A stretch of DNA of 50,095 bases from assembly GCA_902611605.1 (NCBI GenBank), contig CACMAH010000002.1:160001-210095 (forward strand), read 5' to 3'. The position numbers and the translations under genes are program-made. This DNA is from an uncultured Alphaproteobacteria bacterium. Its GTDB lineage: Bacteria; Pseudomonadota; Alphaproteobacteria; Rhodobacterales; Rhodobacteraceae. This document shows, in pieces, positions 9,675 through 18,063 of the stretch (its first letter is position 1; each line of letters opens with the position of its first letter). Below the pieces are notes generated by a model. It had not been told where the DNA came from, did not search any database, and saw only the letters and a list, made by a program, of their open reading frames with translations.

Positions 9675-9773
9675 AATTTACCTTCTCAATTCTCTTATTT
9701 CAATTGGTTACTTAATAGATCTAGTAATTAAAATCTAAATGAAAAGTTTACAAGTCTTTAAAATGTAAATGAT

Positions 9774-11306
9774 TTAATTTTTTAATAAAGATCTGCCAGT
9801 CATTTCATTAGGTTTTCTTATTTTCATCAAATCTAATAAAGTTGGTGCGACATCAGACAAAATCCCATTTTCTATTTTCAAATTTTGATCCTTAGTTATT
9901 AATATGATCGGTACTAAATTTAAAGTATGCGCAGTATGGGGCTGTCCAGTTTTAAAGTTAATCATTTCTTCACAATTACCATGATCTGCTACAACGAGTA
10001 TATTAGCATTAATTTTCTTTACATTTGAAATTACATCTCCAAGGGCCTTATCAACTGCTTCACAAGCCTTTATGGCAGCAGTAAGATTTCCAGTATGACC
10101 TACCATATCAGGATTAGCAAAGTTTACGACAATAAAATCATATTCTATTGAATTGATCGCTTTTATTAAATGATCAGTAACATTTTTAATAGACATATTT
10201 GGTTGCAAATCATAAGTCGTAACTTTTGGACTCTTAACTAATATCCTATCTTCTCCCTTTAAATTTTTTTCATTCCCACAATTGAAGAAATATGTGACGT
10301 GAGCATATTTTTCTGTTTCTGATAATCTTAATTGTTTTAAACCCATTTTTGACAAAACATCACCAAGCGTATTTTTAATCTCAATTTTTGGAAATAAAGT
10401 TTCTACAAATTTTTCAAGACTATTTGAATAAGAAACCAAACTTATTGCTGAAATAAAAATAGGCTTTCTATCAGTAAAAAAGTTTTTGAAATTTTCATCA
10501 CATAAAGCATGGGTTATTTGTCTCATTCTATCAGAACGAAAATTCATAAAAATTACACCATCCCTTTTATAATCTATTCCAGAATAGTTTCTTGAAACAG
10601 ATGGTTTAACAAATTCATCATTAATTTCTTTACTATATTGCTCTTTGATAAACGTCTCAGGATCATCAAATTTTTCTCCTTCTCTATAAACTATAGTTCT
10701 GTAAAATTTCTCTGTTCTATTCCATCTTTGATCTCTATCCATTGCAAAATATCTTCCAGATATAGATGCAACAAAATCTAAGTCACCAAAGAAAAATTTT
10801 ATTTTTTTTATATTATTTAATGCATTTTTTGGAGAAGTATCTCTACCATCTAAAATCATATGTAATAAAAATCTTAAGTTATTTTTTTTTAAGTATTTTA
10901 TTAATTCGAAAATATGGTCTTCATGACTATGAACCCCTCCATCTGAGCACAATCCAATAATGTGAATTGCCCCATTCCTATTATTAATATTGGTAATAGT
11001 TGAATTTAATGTTTTATTTTCAGCTAAGAAATTATTAGAGAAAGCTTGACTTATTCTTGGTAAATCCATTTGTACTTTCCTACCTGCACCAAGATTCATA
11101 TGCCCTACTTCTGAATTGCCTACCTGATTTTTTGGCAAACCCACTGATGGACCATATGTAATTAAATTGGCATTTGGAAAATTATGCAGTAAATAGTCAA
11201 AATTTGGTGTTTCTGCTAATTTAACAGCATTTCCTTTTGTTACTTTCGAAACACCCCAACCATCCAGTATACATAAAATGGTTTGATTTTTTATTTTATC
11301 ATTCAT
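9774..11306 (-). CDS. gpmI: 2,3-bisphosphoglycerate-independent phosphoglycerate mutase
   Basis: GpmI interconverts 3- and 2-phosphoglycerate in lower glycolysis and gluconeogenesis using two Mn ions. It belongs to the alkaline phosphatase superfamily. Asp15 in LDGWG and the phosphorylated Ser65 in QVGNSEVGHMNLGAGR are present. So are CSDGGVHSHEDH, the ILDGRDTSP loop, FMNFRSDRMR, FANPDMVGHTG and the final metal site VADHGNCEEM with GQPHTAHT. The 510 residues match the family. The start is 19 bases past the rlmH stop, consistent with one operon. Confidence 0.97.
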   Translation of the reverse strand: MNDKIKNQTILCILDGWGVSKVTKGNAVKLAETPNFDYLLHNFPNANLITYGPSVGLPKNQVGNSEVGHMNLGAGRKVQMDLPRISQAFSNNFLAENKTLNSTITNINNRNGAIHIIGLCSDGGVHSHEDHIFELIKYLKKNNLRFLLHMILDGRDTSPKNALNNIKKIKFFFGDLDFVASISGRYFAMDRDQRWNRTEKFYRTIVYREGEKFDDPETFIKEQYSKEINDEFVKPSVSRNYSGIDYKRDGVIFMNFRSDRMRQITHALCDENFKNFFTDRKPIFISAISLVSYSNSLEKFVETLFPKIEIKNTLGDVLSKMGLKQLRLSETEKYAHVTYFFNCGNEKNLKGEDRILVKSPKVTTYDLQPNMSIKNVTDHLIKAINSIEYDFIVVNFANPDMVGHTGNLTAAIKACEAVDKALGDVISNVKKINANILVVADHGNCEEMINFKTGQPHTAHTLNLVPIILITKDQNLKIENGILSDVAPTLLDLMKIRKPNEMTGRSLLKN

Positions 11307-11325
11307 TTTTTGCTCACAAATGTAT

Positions 11326-11796
11326 TCAATTTTTATGATATGGATTACCCAATATAATTGATGCTGAACGATAAATCTGTTCTGTTACCATTACTCTGAC
11401 AAGAAAATGAGGCCAAATCATTTTTCCTAGAGAAAATATTTCGTTTGATTCTTTATAAAGAATTCTACATAAGCCAAAAGCACCACCTATTATAAAAATC
11501 AATTTTTTTACTCCACTATCACGCTGATTTATTAAATATTTTGTGAAATTTTCAGACGATAAACTTTTACCTTTTTGATCAAAAATAACGATTTTAGTTT
11601 CTGTTTTTATAATCTCTAATATTTTTTTTGCCTGTAGTTGTTTAGTTTTATATTTTTTATCGTCAACTTCAATTATTTGCAGTTGGCTTAGTCCTATTAA
11701 TTTATTTATTTTATTAAAACGATTAATATATCGATTAACTAGATCTGATTCAAAAGAATTACTAATTCTTCCAACTGCTATAATTGAAATTTTCAT
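11326..11796 (-). CDS. rlmH: 23S rRNA pseudouridine-1915 N3-methyltransferase RlmH
   Basis: RlmH is a small SPOUT methyltransferase that modifies pseudouridine 1915 of 23S rRNA on the assembled 70S ribosome. The 156-residue protein shows the conserved C-terminal knot: FIIGGAFGL, SLGKMIWPHFLVRVM, TEQIYRSASI and the terminal NPYHK. Its partner rsfS lies 27 bases upstream, the order conserved in most bacteria, and gpmI follows. Confidence 0.95.
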   Translation of the reverse strand: MKISIIAVGRISNSFESDLVNRYINRFNKINKLIGLSQLQIIEVDDKKYKTKQLQAKKILEIIKTETKIVIFDQKGKSLSSENFTKYLINQRDSGVKKLIFIIGGAFGLCRILYKESNEIFSLGKMIWPHFLVRVMVTEQIYRSASIILGNPYHKN

Positions 11797-11823
11797 ATTT
11801 TAAATCTTTATATTATACTTTTA

Positions 11824-12177
11824 CTATATCATCCACATTTTCTCTAACTGATAGTACTCTCTAACTTCTGGTCTAAAAATATTTATCAAAATATCGCCTG
11901 AATCTATAAGTACCCAGTTTGCAGTTTCTAAACCTTCTACTTTAGATAAAATTCCATATTTAATTTTTAAATACTCCAAAAGTTTTTCAGAAGATGATGA
12001 TACTTGTCTTGAAGAATTGCCTGATGAAACTATCATAAAATCTGCTTCTTGAGATTTCCCTTTCAAAGGAATAGTCACTATTTCAAATAGCTTCTCATCT
12101 TCAAGAAAACACACAATATCTAAGACTAATTCTTTTATAATAGGAATATCTTTTTCACTCTTATTAGTAATTTTCAA
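11824..12177 (-). CDS. rsfS: Ribosomal silencing factor RsfS (Iojap family)
   Basis: RsfS binds L14 on the 50S subunit and blocks subunit joining when nutrients are low. The 117-residue protein has the family pattern: DFMIVSSGNSSRQV, VEGLETANWVLIDSGDI and IFRPEVREYYQLEKMW. The start is TTG. A strong AGGAGGT lies about 13 bases upstream, farther than usual, and no ATG is available in between. nadD, which often precedes rsfS, is absent; ilvE lies 72 bases upstream instead. Confidence 0.94.
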   Translation of the reverse strand: MKITNKSEKDIPIIKELVLDIVCFLEDEKLFEIVTIPLKGKSQEADFMIVSSGNSSRQVSSSSEKLLEYLKIKYGILSKVEGLETANWVLIDSGDILINIFRPEVREYYQLEKMWMI

Positions 12178-12249
12178 TTTTAAAAAAATACCTCCTAAAT
12201 CTTTAAACTTACCAAAGGAAGGTTTATAATCGAAATTAGATATAAAAAA

Positions 12250-13119
12250 TCATTCTCTAACAATTTTTTCATAATCAGATACTAAATCTTTTACAAAGCT
12301 TCCTACTTCAAAATTATAGTCACCAATTTGACCAACTGGTGTTACTTCTGCTGCAGTTCCTGTTAACCAACATTGCTCAAAGTTTTCAAGTTCATTAATT
12401 TCTATGTGTCTCTCAAAAACCTTAAAACCATTTTTTTTGATGATATTAATTATTGTTTGCCTAGTAATACCATTCAAAAAACAGTCTGGTAATGGAGTAT
12501 GTACTTCACCATTTTTAAAAAAAAATATATTAGCACCAGTTGCCTCAGCAACATATCCTCGATAATCTCTCATCAATGAATCAGAGCATCCCTTTGCCTC
12601 AGCAGAGTGTTTAGACATGCTACATATCATATATAAACCAGCGGCTTTAGCAAAAGAAGGAATTGTTTCTGGACTTGGCCTGTTCCATTTTGAAATATCT
12701 AGCTTAGCTCCTTTAATTTTAGCATCACCATAATAAGCACCCCATTCCCAAGCAGCTATTGCCATTCTCACTTTATTTTTTTGGGATGCAACGCCCATAT
12801 CTTCTCCAGAACCACGCCAGCATACAGCTCGAATATATGCTTCTTTTAAACCTGATTCATTTAAAATAAGTTTTTTAGCCTCCTCTATTTCATCAACACT
12901 ATATGGAATAGGTACGTCTATGTAATTACCCGATTTTATAAGTCTTTCAGAATGCTGTCGACTTTTAAAAATTTTTCCATTATAAGCACGTTCTCCCTCA
13001 AAAACTGAAGATCCATAATGTAAAGCATGAGTTAAAATGTGTACTTTAGCATTCCTCCAAGGAATTAACTTGCCATCCATCCAAATATGTCCATCTCTGT
13101 CATCATAAGCCTTAAGCAT
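12250..13119 (-). CDS. ilvE: Branched-chain amino acid aminotransferase
   Basis: This class IV PLP aminotransferase carries out the final step of Val, Leu and Ile synthesis or the first step of their breakdown. It opens with IWMDGKLIPWRNAKVH and HALHYGSSVFEGERAY. The Lys in SFAKAAGLYM is the likely PLP-binding residue. SDSLMRDYRGYVAEATGAN and the substrate/PLP-phosphate loop LNGITRQTI follow, with LTGTAAEVTPV near the end. Length is 289 residues. AAGGAA precedes the ATG. It is divergent from the response regulator across 156 bases. In Rhodobacter-like genomes ilvE neighbours petP-petR, and the arrangement here is similar but lacks the MarR-type petP. Confidence 0.93.
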   Translation of the reverse strand: MLKAYDDRDGHIWMDGKLIPWRNAKVHILTHALHYGSSVFEGERAYNGKIFKSRQHSERLIKSGNYIDVPIPYSVDEIEEAKKLILNESGLKEAYIRAVCWRGSGEDMGVASQKNKVRMAIAAWEWGAYYGDAKIKGAKLDISKWNRPSPETIPSFAKAAGLYMICSMSKHSAEAKGCSDSLMRDYRGYVAEATGANIFFFKNGEVHTPLPDCFLNGITRQTIINIIKKNGFKVFERHIEINELENFEQCWLTGTAAEVTPVGQIGDYNFEVGSFVKDLVSDYEKIVRE

Positions 13120-13275
13120 AAGTATTCCTTCTTTTTTCGACTAAAAAATAATGCTATAGTTTAACAATTAAAATAATAAAATTAAAATAAATTAATTCAA
13201 ATCAGCATCAATAAAATTAAATGTACCAATGAATATACATATTAAATTCCAATTTGAAAGGAAAGTACTTTTTAA

Positions 13276-14016
13276 ATGAACGAAAAAAAGCACATACTTG
13301 TAGTCGATGATGATAAAAGAATTAGAAAGTTAATACAAAAATATCTTAGAAAGAATAACTATTTAGTTTCTACAGCAAGTAACGCATCCGAAGCATTAAG
13401 TTATACAGCGTTGATTGATTTTGATCTATTTATTTTAGATGTTATGATGCCGGGAGAAGACGGTCTTAGTTTAACAAAAAAATTACTAAATAAATACTTA
13501 ACTCCAATAATTCTTTTAACAGCTAGACAAGAAACTTCAGACAGAATAATCGGTTTAGAGACTGGTGCAGATGACTATATATCAAAACCATTTGAACCAA
13601 GAGAGTTAATTCTGAGAATTGAAAGTATATTAAAAAGAATAAAAAAATTTGGCGAAAAAAAATCTAATAAAGATATCAGTATTGGAATCTTGAAATTTGA
13701 TAGCAAAAGACAAGAGTTATGGAATGGTGATTATTTAATACCACTAACAAGAGCAGAAAGACTATTGATTAACAAATTAATAAATTCGGTTAATGAACCA
13801 GTACCCAGACGACAACTTGCAAAAGAAATTTTTAATGATTTTAATAAAAAAGTGAAAGTAGACCTAATTAATAGTGATACTTATAAAGATTTAGAAAGAG
13901 AACGTGTAGTCGATGTTAATATAAATAGGTTAAGAAAGAAAATTGAAAAAAATCCTAAATCTCCCAGATATCTAAAAACTGTAAGAAGTGTTGGTTATAT
14001 GCTTGTCCCTGACTAA
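13276..14016 (+). CDS. OmpR-family response regulator, orphan (PetR-like)
   Basis: This is a two-component transcription factor. The receiver domain (1-122) has the acidic pair Asp11-Asp12, the phospho-acceptor Asp55 in FILDVMMPG, Thr82 and Lys104 in ISKPFEP. The C-terminal winged helix (about 145-246) ends in the typical NRLRKKIE, LKTVRSVGYML. Between the first helices and the recognition helix there is an extended charged segment (about 182-208) that looks longer than in typical PetR or OmpR proteins. GGAAAG precedes the ATG. No histidine kinase lies nearby, so its signal is unknown. The location beside ilvE recalls PetR, but orthology is inferred from context only. Confidence 0.9.
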   Translation: MNEKKHILVVDDDKRIRKLIQKYLRKNNYLVSTASNASEALSYTALIDFDLFILDVMMPGEDGLSLTKKLLNKYLTPIILLTARQETSDRIIGLETGADDYISKPFEPRELILRIESILKRIKKFGEKKSNKDISIGILKFDSKRQELWNGDYLIPLTRAERLLINKLINSVNEPVPRRQLAKEIFNDFNKKVKVDLINSDTYKDLERERVVDVNINRLRKKIEKNPKSPRYLKTVRSVGYMLVPD

Positions 14017-14021
14017 TGATT

Positions 14022-14507
14022 TTAACATCCCCAAGCTTCATTTTTATTTATCCACCCTTTTAAATTTTGAAATTTTGCATTACAAAAATCCCCCTTTTTA
14101 TCAATTAGTTCTCCAATTACCCCATATTTTAAAATTCCAATAGGATAAGAATTTTTTTTTGAAGTTTTTCTTAAAAAAATCTCATCCTGTGAAATAATTA
14201 TGGTCCTTTTACCTGATAATAATCTAAAATATACCCATCCCTCATCACCTTGAAAATCAATTACTTGTCTCCAATGCTCATGCTCCGCAATTACTTTTAA
14301 AGGATAATTATTCCTTTCCAAAATCCAATCAATTTTATATGACTTGTCAGGTCCCCTTCTTAAAAAAGTTTTACTTTTTTTTAGAGAAACAAACCTAGGT
14401 ATTTCTAAACCTGTTACTTTTCCTACTTTTTTTGCTTCTTGCGAATACAAAATACTAGCTTGAAAGATAAATAGTAAACAAATTACAAGAAGAAGGTTTT
14501 TGATCAT
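14022..14507 (-). CDS. Secreted SH3-domain protein
   Basis: The 161-residue exported protein begins with a clear signal peptide (hydrophobic core about 4-20, probable cleavage near LYSQEA). Two SH3b-like units follow. The first, about 38-100, contains KTFLRRGPDKSYKI, HWRQV and GWVYFRLLSG. The second, about 105-160, contains EIFLRKTSKKNSYPIGIL and LKGWINKNE. Such periplasmic proteins (SH3_4 type) are thought to bind cell-wall material. In many alphaproteobacteria this gene is the neighbour of a 2-hydroxyacid dehydrogenase, as it is here (divergent, 74 bases). It converges on the response regulator 5 bases away. Confidence 0.85.
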   Translation of the reverse strand: MIKNLLLVICLLFIFQASILYSQEAKKVGKVTGLEIPRFVSLKKSKTFLRRGPDKSYKIDWILERNNYPLKVIAEHEHWRQVIDFQGDEGWVYFRLLSGKRTIIISQDEIFLRKTSKKNSYPIGILKYGVIGELIDKKGDFCNAKFQNLKGWINKNEAWGC

Positions 14508-14581
14508 TTTTGATTTTAGCTTTAAATTTTTAACTCAAAATATTATAAAGAATTAATTTATTTAATAAAATTAAAAATAAG

Positions 14582-15562
14582 ATGAATAACAAACAAATTA
14601 AAGTAGCAGTCACTCGTCAACTACCAGAACCTGTTGAAACTAGAATGAAAGAGCTATTTGATGTAAATCTTTCTAATTCACCTCATCCATTAATAAGAGA
14701 ACAACTGCTTGAGATAGTACAAGATTGCGATGTATTAGTACCTACAATTGGAGACAAAATTGACGGGAGTTTTATTAAAGAGTCAGGAAAAAAGCTTAAG
14801 TTAATTGCAAACTATGGTGTTGGATTTGATCATATCGATGTGTTAAATGCAACTAAACGAGGAATAACCGTCACCAATACTCCCAATGTTCTAACAGAAG
14901 ATACTGCAGACATGGCCATGGCCTTAATACTAAGCGTGCCTAGACGTATTAAAGAGGGGGTAAAAAAATTAGTAGATGATGAATGGGATGGATGGGCACC
15001 AAATGCTTTATTGGGTCATAGAATTTATGGTAAGAGGCTTGGAATATTAGGAATGGGACGAATAGGACAAGCTATTGCCAGACGTGCCAAAGCATTTGGA
15101 ATTCAAATCCATTATCATAATAGGAACAGATTACCTTCTAAAGTTGAGGAAAGTTTAGAATCTACTTATTGGGAAAGCTTAGACCAAATGTTGGCAAGAA
15201 TTGATTTTTTATCAATAAATGCACCCCATACACCATCAACTTATCATTTAATGAATGCAAGAAGATTAAAATTAATGAAAAAAACAGCATATATAATAAA
15301 TACTGCTAGAGGGGAAATAATCGATGAAAATGCACTTACACGTATGCTTAGGTCTAAAGAATTAGCAGGAGCTGCTTTGGACGTATTTGAAAAGGGTAAT
15401 GATATAAATCCAAGATTGAAGGAACTAGACAATGTTTTTTTATTGCCACATATGAGTTCTGCAACCATTGAGGGAAGAATCGAAATGGGCGAAAAGGTTA
15501 TCATTAATATAAAGACATTTTCTGATGGCCACACGCCACCTGATATTATTCTAAATAGCTAA
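14582..15562 (+). CDS. D-2-hydroxyacid dehydrogenase (glycerate/glyoxylate reductase type)
   Basis: This NAD(P)H-dependent enzyme reduces glyoxylate or hydroxypyruvate, or runs in the reverse direction. The substrate domain is at 1-100 and 285-326. The Rossmann domain has GILGMGRIGQAIARRA and the adenine-ribose end at HYHNRN, where Asn-Arg in place of Asp suggests NADPH preference (inference). Catalytic residues are Arg in NTARGEIID, Glu in the following helix region and His in LLPHMSS. Length is 326. The ATG is 74 bases from the SH3 gene. Its last 17 bases overlap the end of the oppositely oriented moeB/thiF-type gene. The exact substrate cannot be read from the sequence. Confidence 0.9.
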   Translation: MNNKQIKVAVTRQLPEPVETRMKELFDVNLSNSPHPLIREQLLEIVQDCDVLVPTIGDKIDGSFIKESGKKLKLIANYGVGFDHIDVLNATKRGITVTNTPNVLTEDTADMAMALILSVPRRIKEGVKKLVDDEWDGWAPNALLGHRIYGKRLGILGMGRIGQAIARRAKAFGIQIHYHNRNRLPSKVEESLESTYWESLDQMLARIDFLSINAPHTPSTYHLMNARRLKLMKKTAYIINTARGEIIDENALTRMLRSKELAGAALDVFEKGNDINPRLKELDNVFLLPHMSSATIEGRIEMGEKVIINIKTFSDGHTPPDIILNS

Positions 15563-16316
15563 CATCATTCAAGTTTGAACAAATATCACAGCTATTAATC
15601 TTTTCTACTAAAAACTCTTGAAATTCACCCTGCAAACAATCATAAGTTAAAATTTTATTCATAATAGGTTTCCCACAAGAAGTTAAAAACTTAATAACTT
15701 CTGCGGCCATTAATGATCCAATTACACCTACTGTTGGGCCAATAATTCCAAAATTTAAGCAACTTTCTTCAAATTCTTGTCCCGGATCATTTGGAAAAAT
15801 ACAACCAAAGCATATAGATGCGGATTTAGGATCGAAAACACAAATTTGTCCTTCCCATTGACTTAATCCACCATAAACTAATGGAATATTTTCTTTAAAT
15901 GCTATTTTACAAATAGATGACTTAGATTTAAAATTATCTGTTCCATCTATAAAAATATCACAATTTTTTATTAATTTTCTGCTACTTTTTTCACTAAATT
16001 TTTCGTCAAAGGTTTCAATATTTAAATGAGAATTTAAGTCTAATAAATTTTTTTTTGCCGCTATTACCTTTTTTTTTCCTACATCTTCTTCCTTGAACAA
16101 TATTTGCCGCTGTAAATTTGACAAACTAACTATATCGTTATCAACAATTCTTATACATCCGATACCAGCAGCAGCTAGATAATATAGTATAACAGAACCT
16201 AAACCACCTGCTCCCACCACTGTAACGCAAGAGTTTTTCAGTAATTGTTGACCTGATCCACCTATTTCTTTAAGTAGGATATGACGAGTATATCTCTCTA
16301 ATTCTATTTTATCCAA
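15546..16316 (-). CDS. moeB: MoeB/ThiF-type adenylyltransferase (E1-like)
   Basis: E1-like enzymes adenylate the C-terminal Gly of a sulfur-carrier protein (MoaD or ThiS) for molybdopterin or thiazole synthesis. The ATP site is GAGGLGS (35-41), with Asp59/Asp61 and NLQRQ (67-71). DGTDNFKSK holds the Mg-binding Asp. Two zinc CxxC pairs are seen, CFGC near the middle and CDIC near the C-terminus. Length is 256, with no rhodanese domain. No moaD, thiS or other pathway gene is in the window, so MoeB and ThiF cannot be separated here. The start is TTG, with GGTGA upstream. The start lies 18 bases beyond the cysK stop, suggesting cotranscription with this sulfur gene. Confidence 0.85.
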   Translation of the reverse strand: MDKIELERYTRHILLKEIGGSGQQLLKNSCVTVVGAGGLGSVILYYLAAAGIGCIRIVDNDIVSLSNLQRQILFKEEDVGKKKVIAAKKNLLDLNSHLNIETFDEKFSEKSSRKLIKNCDIFIDGTDNFKSKSSICKIAFKENIPLVYGGLSQWEGQICVFDPKSASICFGCIFPNDPGQEFEESCLNFGIIGPTVGVIGSLMAAEVIKFLTSCGKPIMNKILTYDCLQGEFQEFLVEKINSCDICSNLNDVSYLE

Positions 16317-16334
16317 TAATCACCCAAACAAAAA

Positions 16335-17291
16335 TTAAGCTAAACCATCAAAGAGTATTGTTGAAAGATACCTCTCTGCAAAACTTGGAAGTATCACCAC
16401 TATTCTAGAGCCCACTTTTTCCTTTTTTGCACAATTTTTTACCCCTACTAAGGCAGCTCCGGATGAAATTCCTACCGGAATTCCTTCTAATTTAGCTAAC
16501 ATTCTTGACATTAAAACTGCTTCTTGATTACCAACTTTTTCAATATTGTTTATAATTTCAATATCTAAGTTTTTAGGAATAAATCCTGCTCCTATCCCCT
16601 GAATTTTATGAGGGCCAGGTTGGCCTCCTGAAATTACTGGACTATCCTCAGGCTCTACTGCGATAAATCTAATATCTGGGTTCTTTTTCTTCAAAACTTT
16701 TCCTACTCCAGTAATAGTACCGCCAGTACCAACTCCAGAGACAAAGATGTCTAAATTACCATTTGTATCTTCCCAGATTTCTTCCGCTGTTGTTTTCATA
16801 TGTATTTCAGGATTAGCAGGATTTTCAAACTGTTGAGGCATAATTGAATTAGGAATGGAATTTAATAACTCTTTTGCTTTATCTATAGCGCCTTTCATGC
16901 CTTTAGCTGCTTCAGTGAGTTCAATTTGGGCACCTAAAAAAGCTAACATTTTTCTTCGCTCTAAGGACATACTTTCTGGCATAGTCAATATTAACTTATA
17001 TCCTTTTGATGCAGCCACAAATGCCAGAGCTACTCCAGTATTCCCAGAAGTTGGTTCAATGATAGTAACTCCCGGTTTTAAATGACCAGATTTTTCTAAG
17101 CTATTAATCATAGAAACACCAATCCTGTCCTTGACTGATGACAAGGGATTAAAAAATTCTAATTTTGCAATTATTTCACATTTGGTGTTAATCTCCTTCT
17201 CAAATTTTAATAATCTAACCATTGGTGTTCTTCCAACAGTCTCAGTTATATTATTAAATATTCTTTCTTTTGTATTATTCGACAACTTCAT
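16335..17291 (-). CDS. cysK: Cysteine synthase A (O-acetylserine sulfhydrylase)
   Basis: CysK makes cysteine from O-acetylserine and sulfide. PLP-binding Lys54 sits in NPLSSVKDRIG. EPTSGNTGVAL is the substrate loop, GTGGTITGVG binds the PLP phosphate, and ISSGAALVG completes the site. Length is 318 residues, typical of CysK. The start is unusual: GAGGAG directly touches the ATG at 17291. A TTG two codons downstream (17285) would have 6-base spacing, so the true start may be that TTG. The moeB/thiF-type gene follows after 18 bases. Confidence 0.96.
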   Translation of the reverse strand: MKLSNNTKERIFNNITETVGRTPMVRLLKFEKEINTKCEIIAKLEFFNPLSSVKDRIGVSMINSLEKSGHLKPGVTIIEPTSGNTGVALAFVAASKGYKLILTMPESMSLERRKMLAFLGAQIELTEAAKGMKGAIDKAKELLNSIPNSIMPQQFENPANPEIHMKTTAEEIWEDTNGNLDIFVSGVGTGGTITGVGKVLKKKNPDIRFIAVEPEDSPVISGGQPGPHKIQGIGAGFIPKNLDIEIINNIEKVGNQEAVLMSRMLAKLEGIPVGISSGAALVGVKNCAKKEKVGSRIVVILPSFAERYLSTILFDGLA

Positions 17292-17344
17292 CTCCTCATC
17301 ATACTTTATTAGTGTTAAAATTTTATTACTTTAAGCACTTGAAA

Positions 17345-17812
17345 TTATGTAATTCCTGTTGAACCAAAACCTTTATTTCCACGCTTCGAAGCGTTCAATT
17401 TTTCTACGAGTCTTATTTGGGGTCGAACAACATTTATTATTACCAACTGTGCTATTCTATCCCCTTGTCTAATTAAATAATCGTCTATTCCAAAATTTGC
17501 CAATATTATTTTTAGATGTCCACGAAAATCTTGATCAATAGTGCCAGGAGAATTTAGAACTATTATACCATGATCAAATGATAGACCCGACCTTGACCTA
17601 ATTTGACCTTCGCAATTTTTTGGAATTTCAATTGCAAGACCAGTACTTATCATTATTCTCCCATTTGATGGTATTAAGACTTCCTTTTTTTTATCTGTAA
17701 CTAAAAAATTTGCGCAGAGATCCATTCCAGAAGAAAACTCAGACTTAAAATCAGGTAGATCAGTCAAACCATAACCTTCAAGTCTTTTTACTTGAAGAAA
17801 ATCTTGCAACAA
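17345..17812 (-). CDS. dut: dUTP diphosphatase
   Basis: Dut hydrolyses dUTP to dUMP, which keeps uracil out of DNA and feeds dTMP synthesis. All five trimeric dUTPase motifs are visible: SSGMDLCA, IRSRSGLSF, GTIDQDFRGHL, DRIAQLVI and the C-terminal KRGNKGFGSTG. Length is 155 residues. The start is TTG, with AAAGGAA about 7 bases upstream; the next Met lies within motif 1, so TTG is the sensible choice. It stands between cysK and the small lipoprotein gene on the same strand. Confidence 0.96.
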   Translation of the reverse strand: MLQDFLQVKRLEGYGLTDLPDFKSEFSSGMDLCANFLVTDKKKEVLIPSNGRIMISTGLAIEIPKNCEGQIRSRSGLSFDHGIIVLNSPGTIDQDFRGHLKIILANFGIDDYLIRQGDRIAQLVIINVVRPQIRLVEKLNASKRGNKGFGSTGIT

Positions 17813-17879
17813 TTTTTTTCCTTTATTGTCAAAAAGTCATTATCATCAAATAATCTAGAGAATATTAATTAATTTAAAT

Positions 17880-18002
17880 TTAAAAATCAGTAATATATCC
17901 ACCAACCATGTCTAGATCAGAACCAAATCCCTTAATAGCACCTCCGACTGTTCCACAACCAAATAATAAACTACAAATAAATAATAAAATTAAAATTCTC
18001 AT
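17880..18002 (-). CDS. Small entericidin-like lipoprotein
   Basis: This 40-codon gene has ATG at 18002 and AGAGG 9-10 bases upstream. The peptide has a short positive start (MRI), a hydrophobic core and the lipobox LFGC, giving lipidated Cys16. The mature part GTVGGAIKGFGSDLDM is followed by a short tail. The Gly-rich, GxGxD-type mature segment resembles entericidin A/B. In E. coli those are a small antidote/toxin lipoprotein pair linked to stationary phase, but many alphaproteobacteria carry single copies of unknown role. It lies between dut and rmuC on the same strand. No second entericidin is visible. The family call is by pattern only. Confidence 0.65.
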   Translation of the reverse strand: MRILILLFICSLLFGCGTVGGAIKGFGSDLDMVGGYITDF

Positions 18003-18063
18003 TACGTTTTACCTCTCATAGATTATAGATCATAAATAATACAAAAACTAATTTATACAAATA

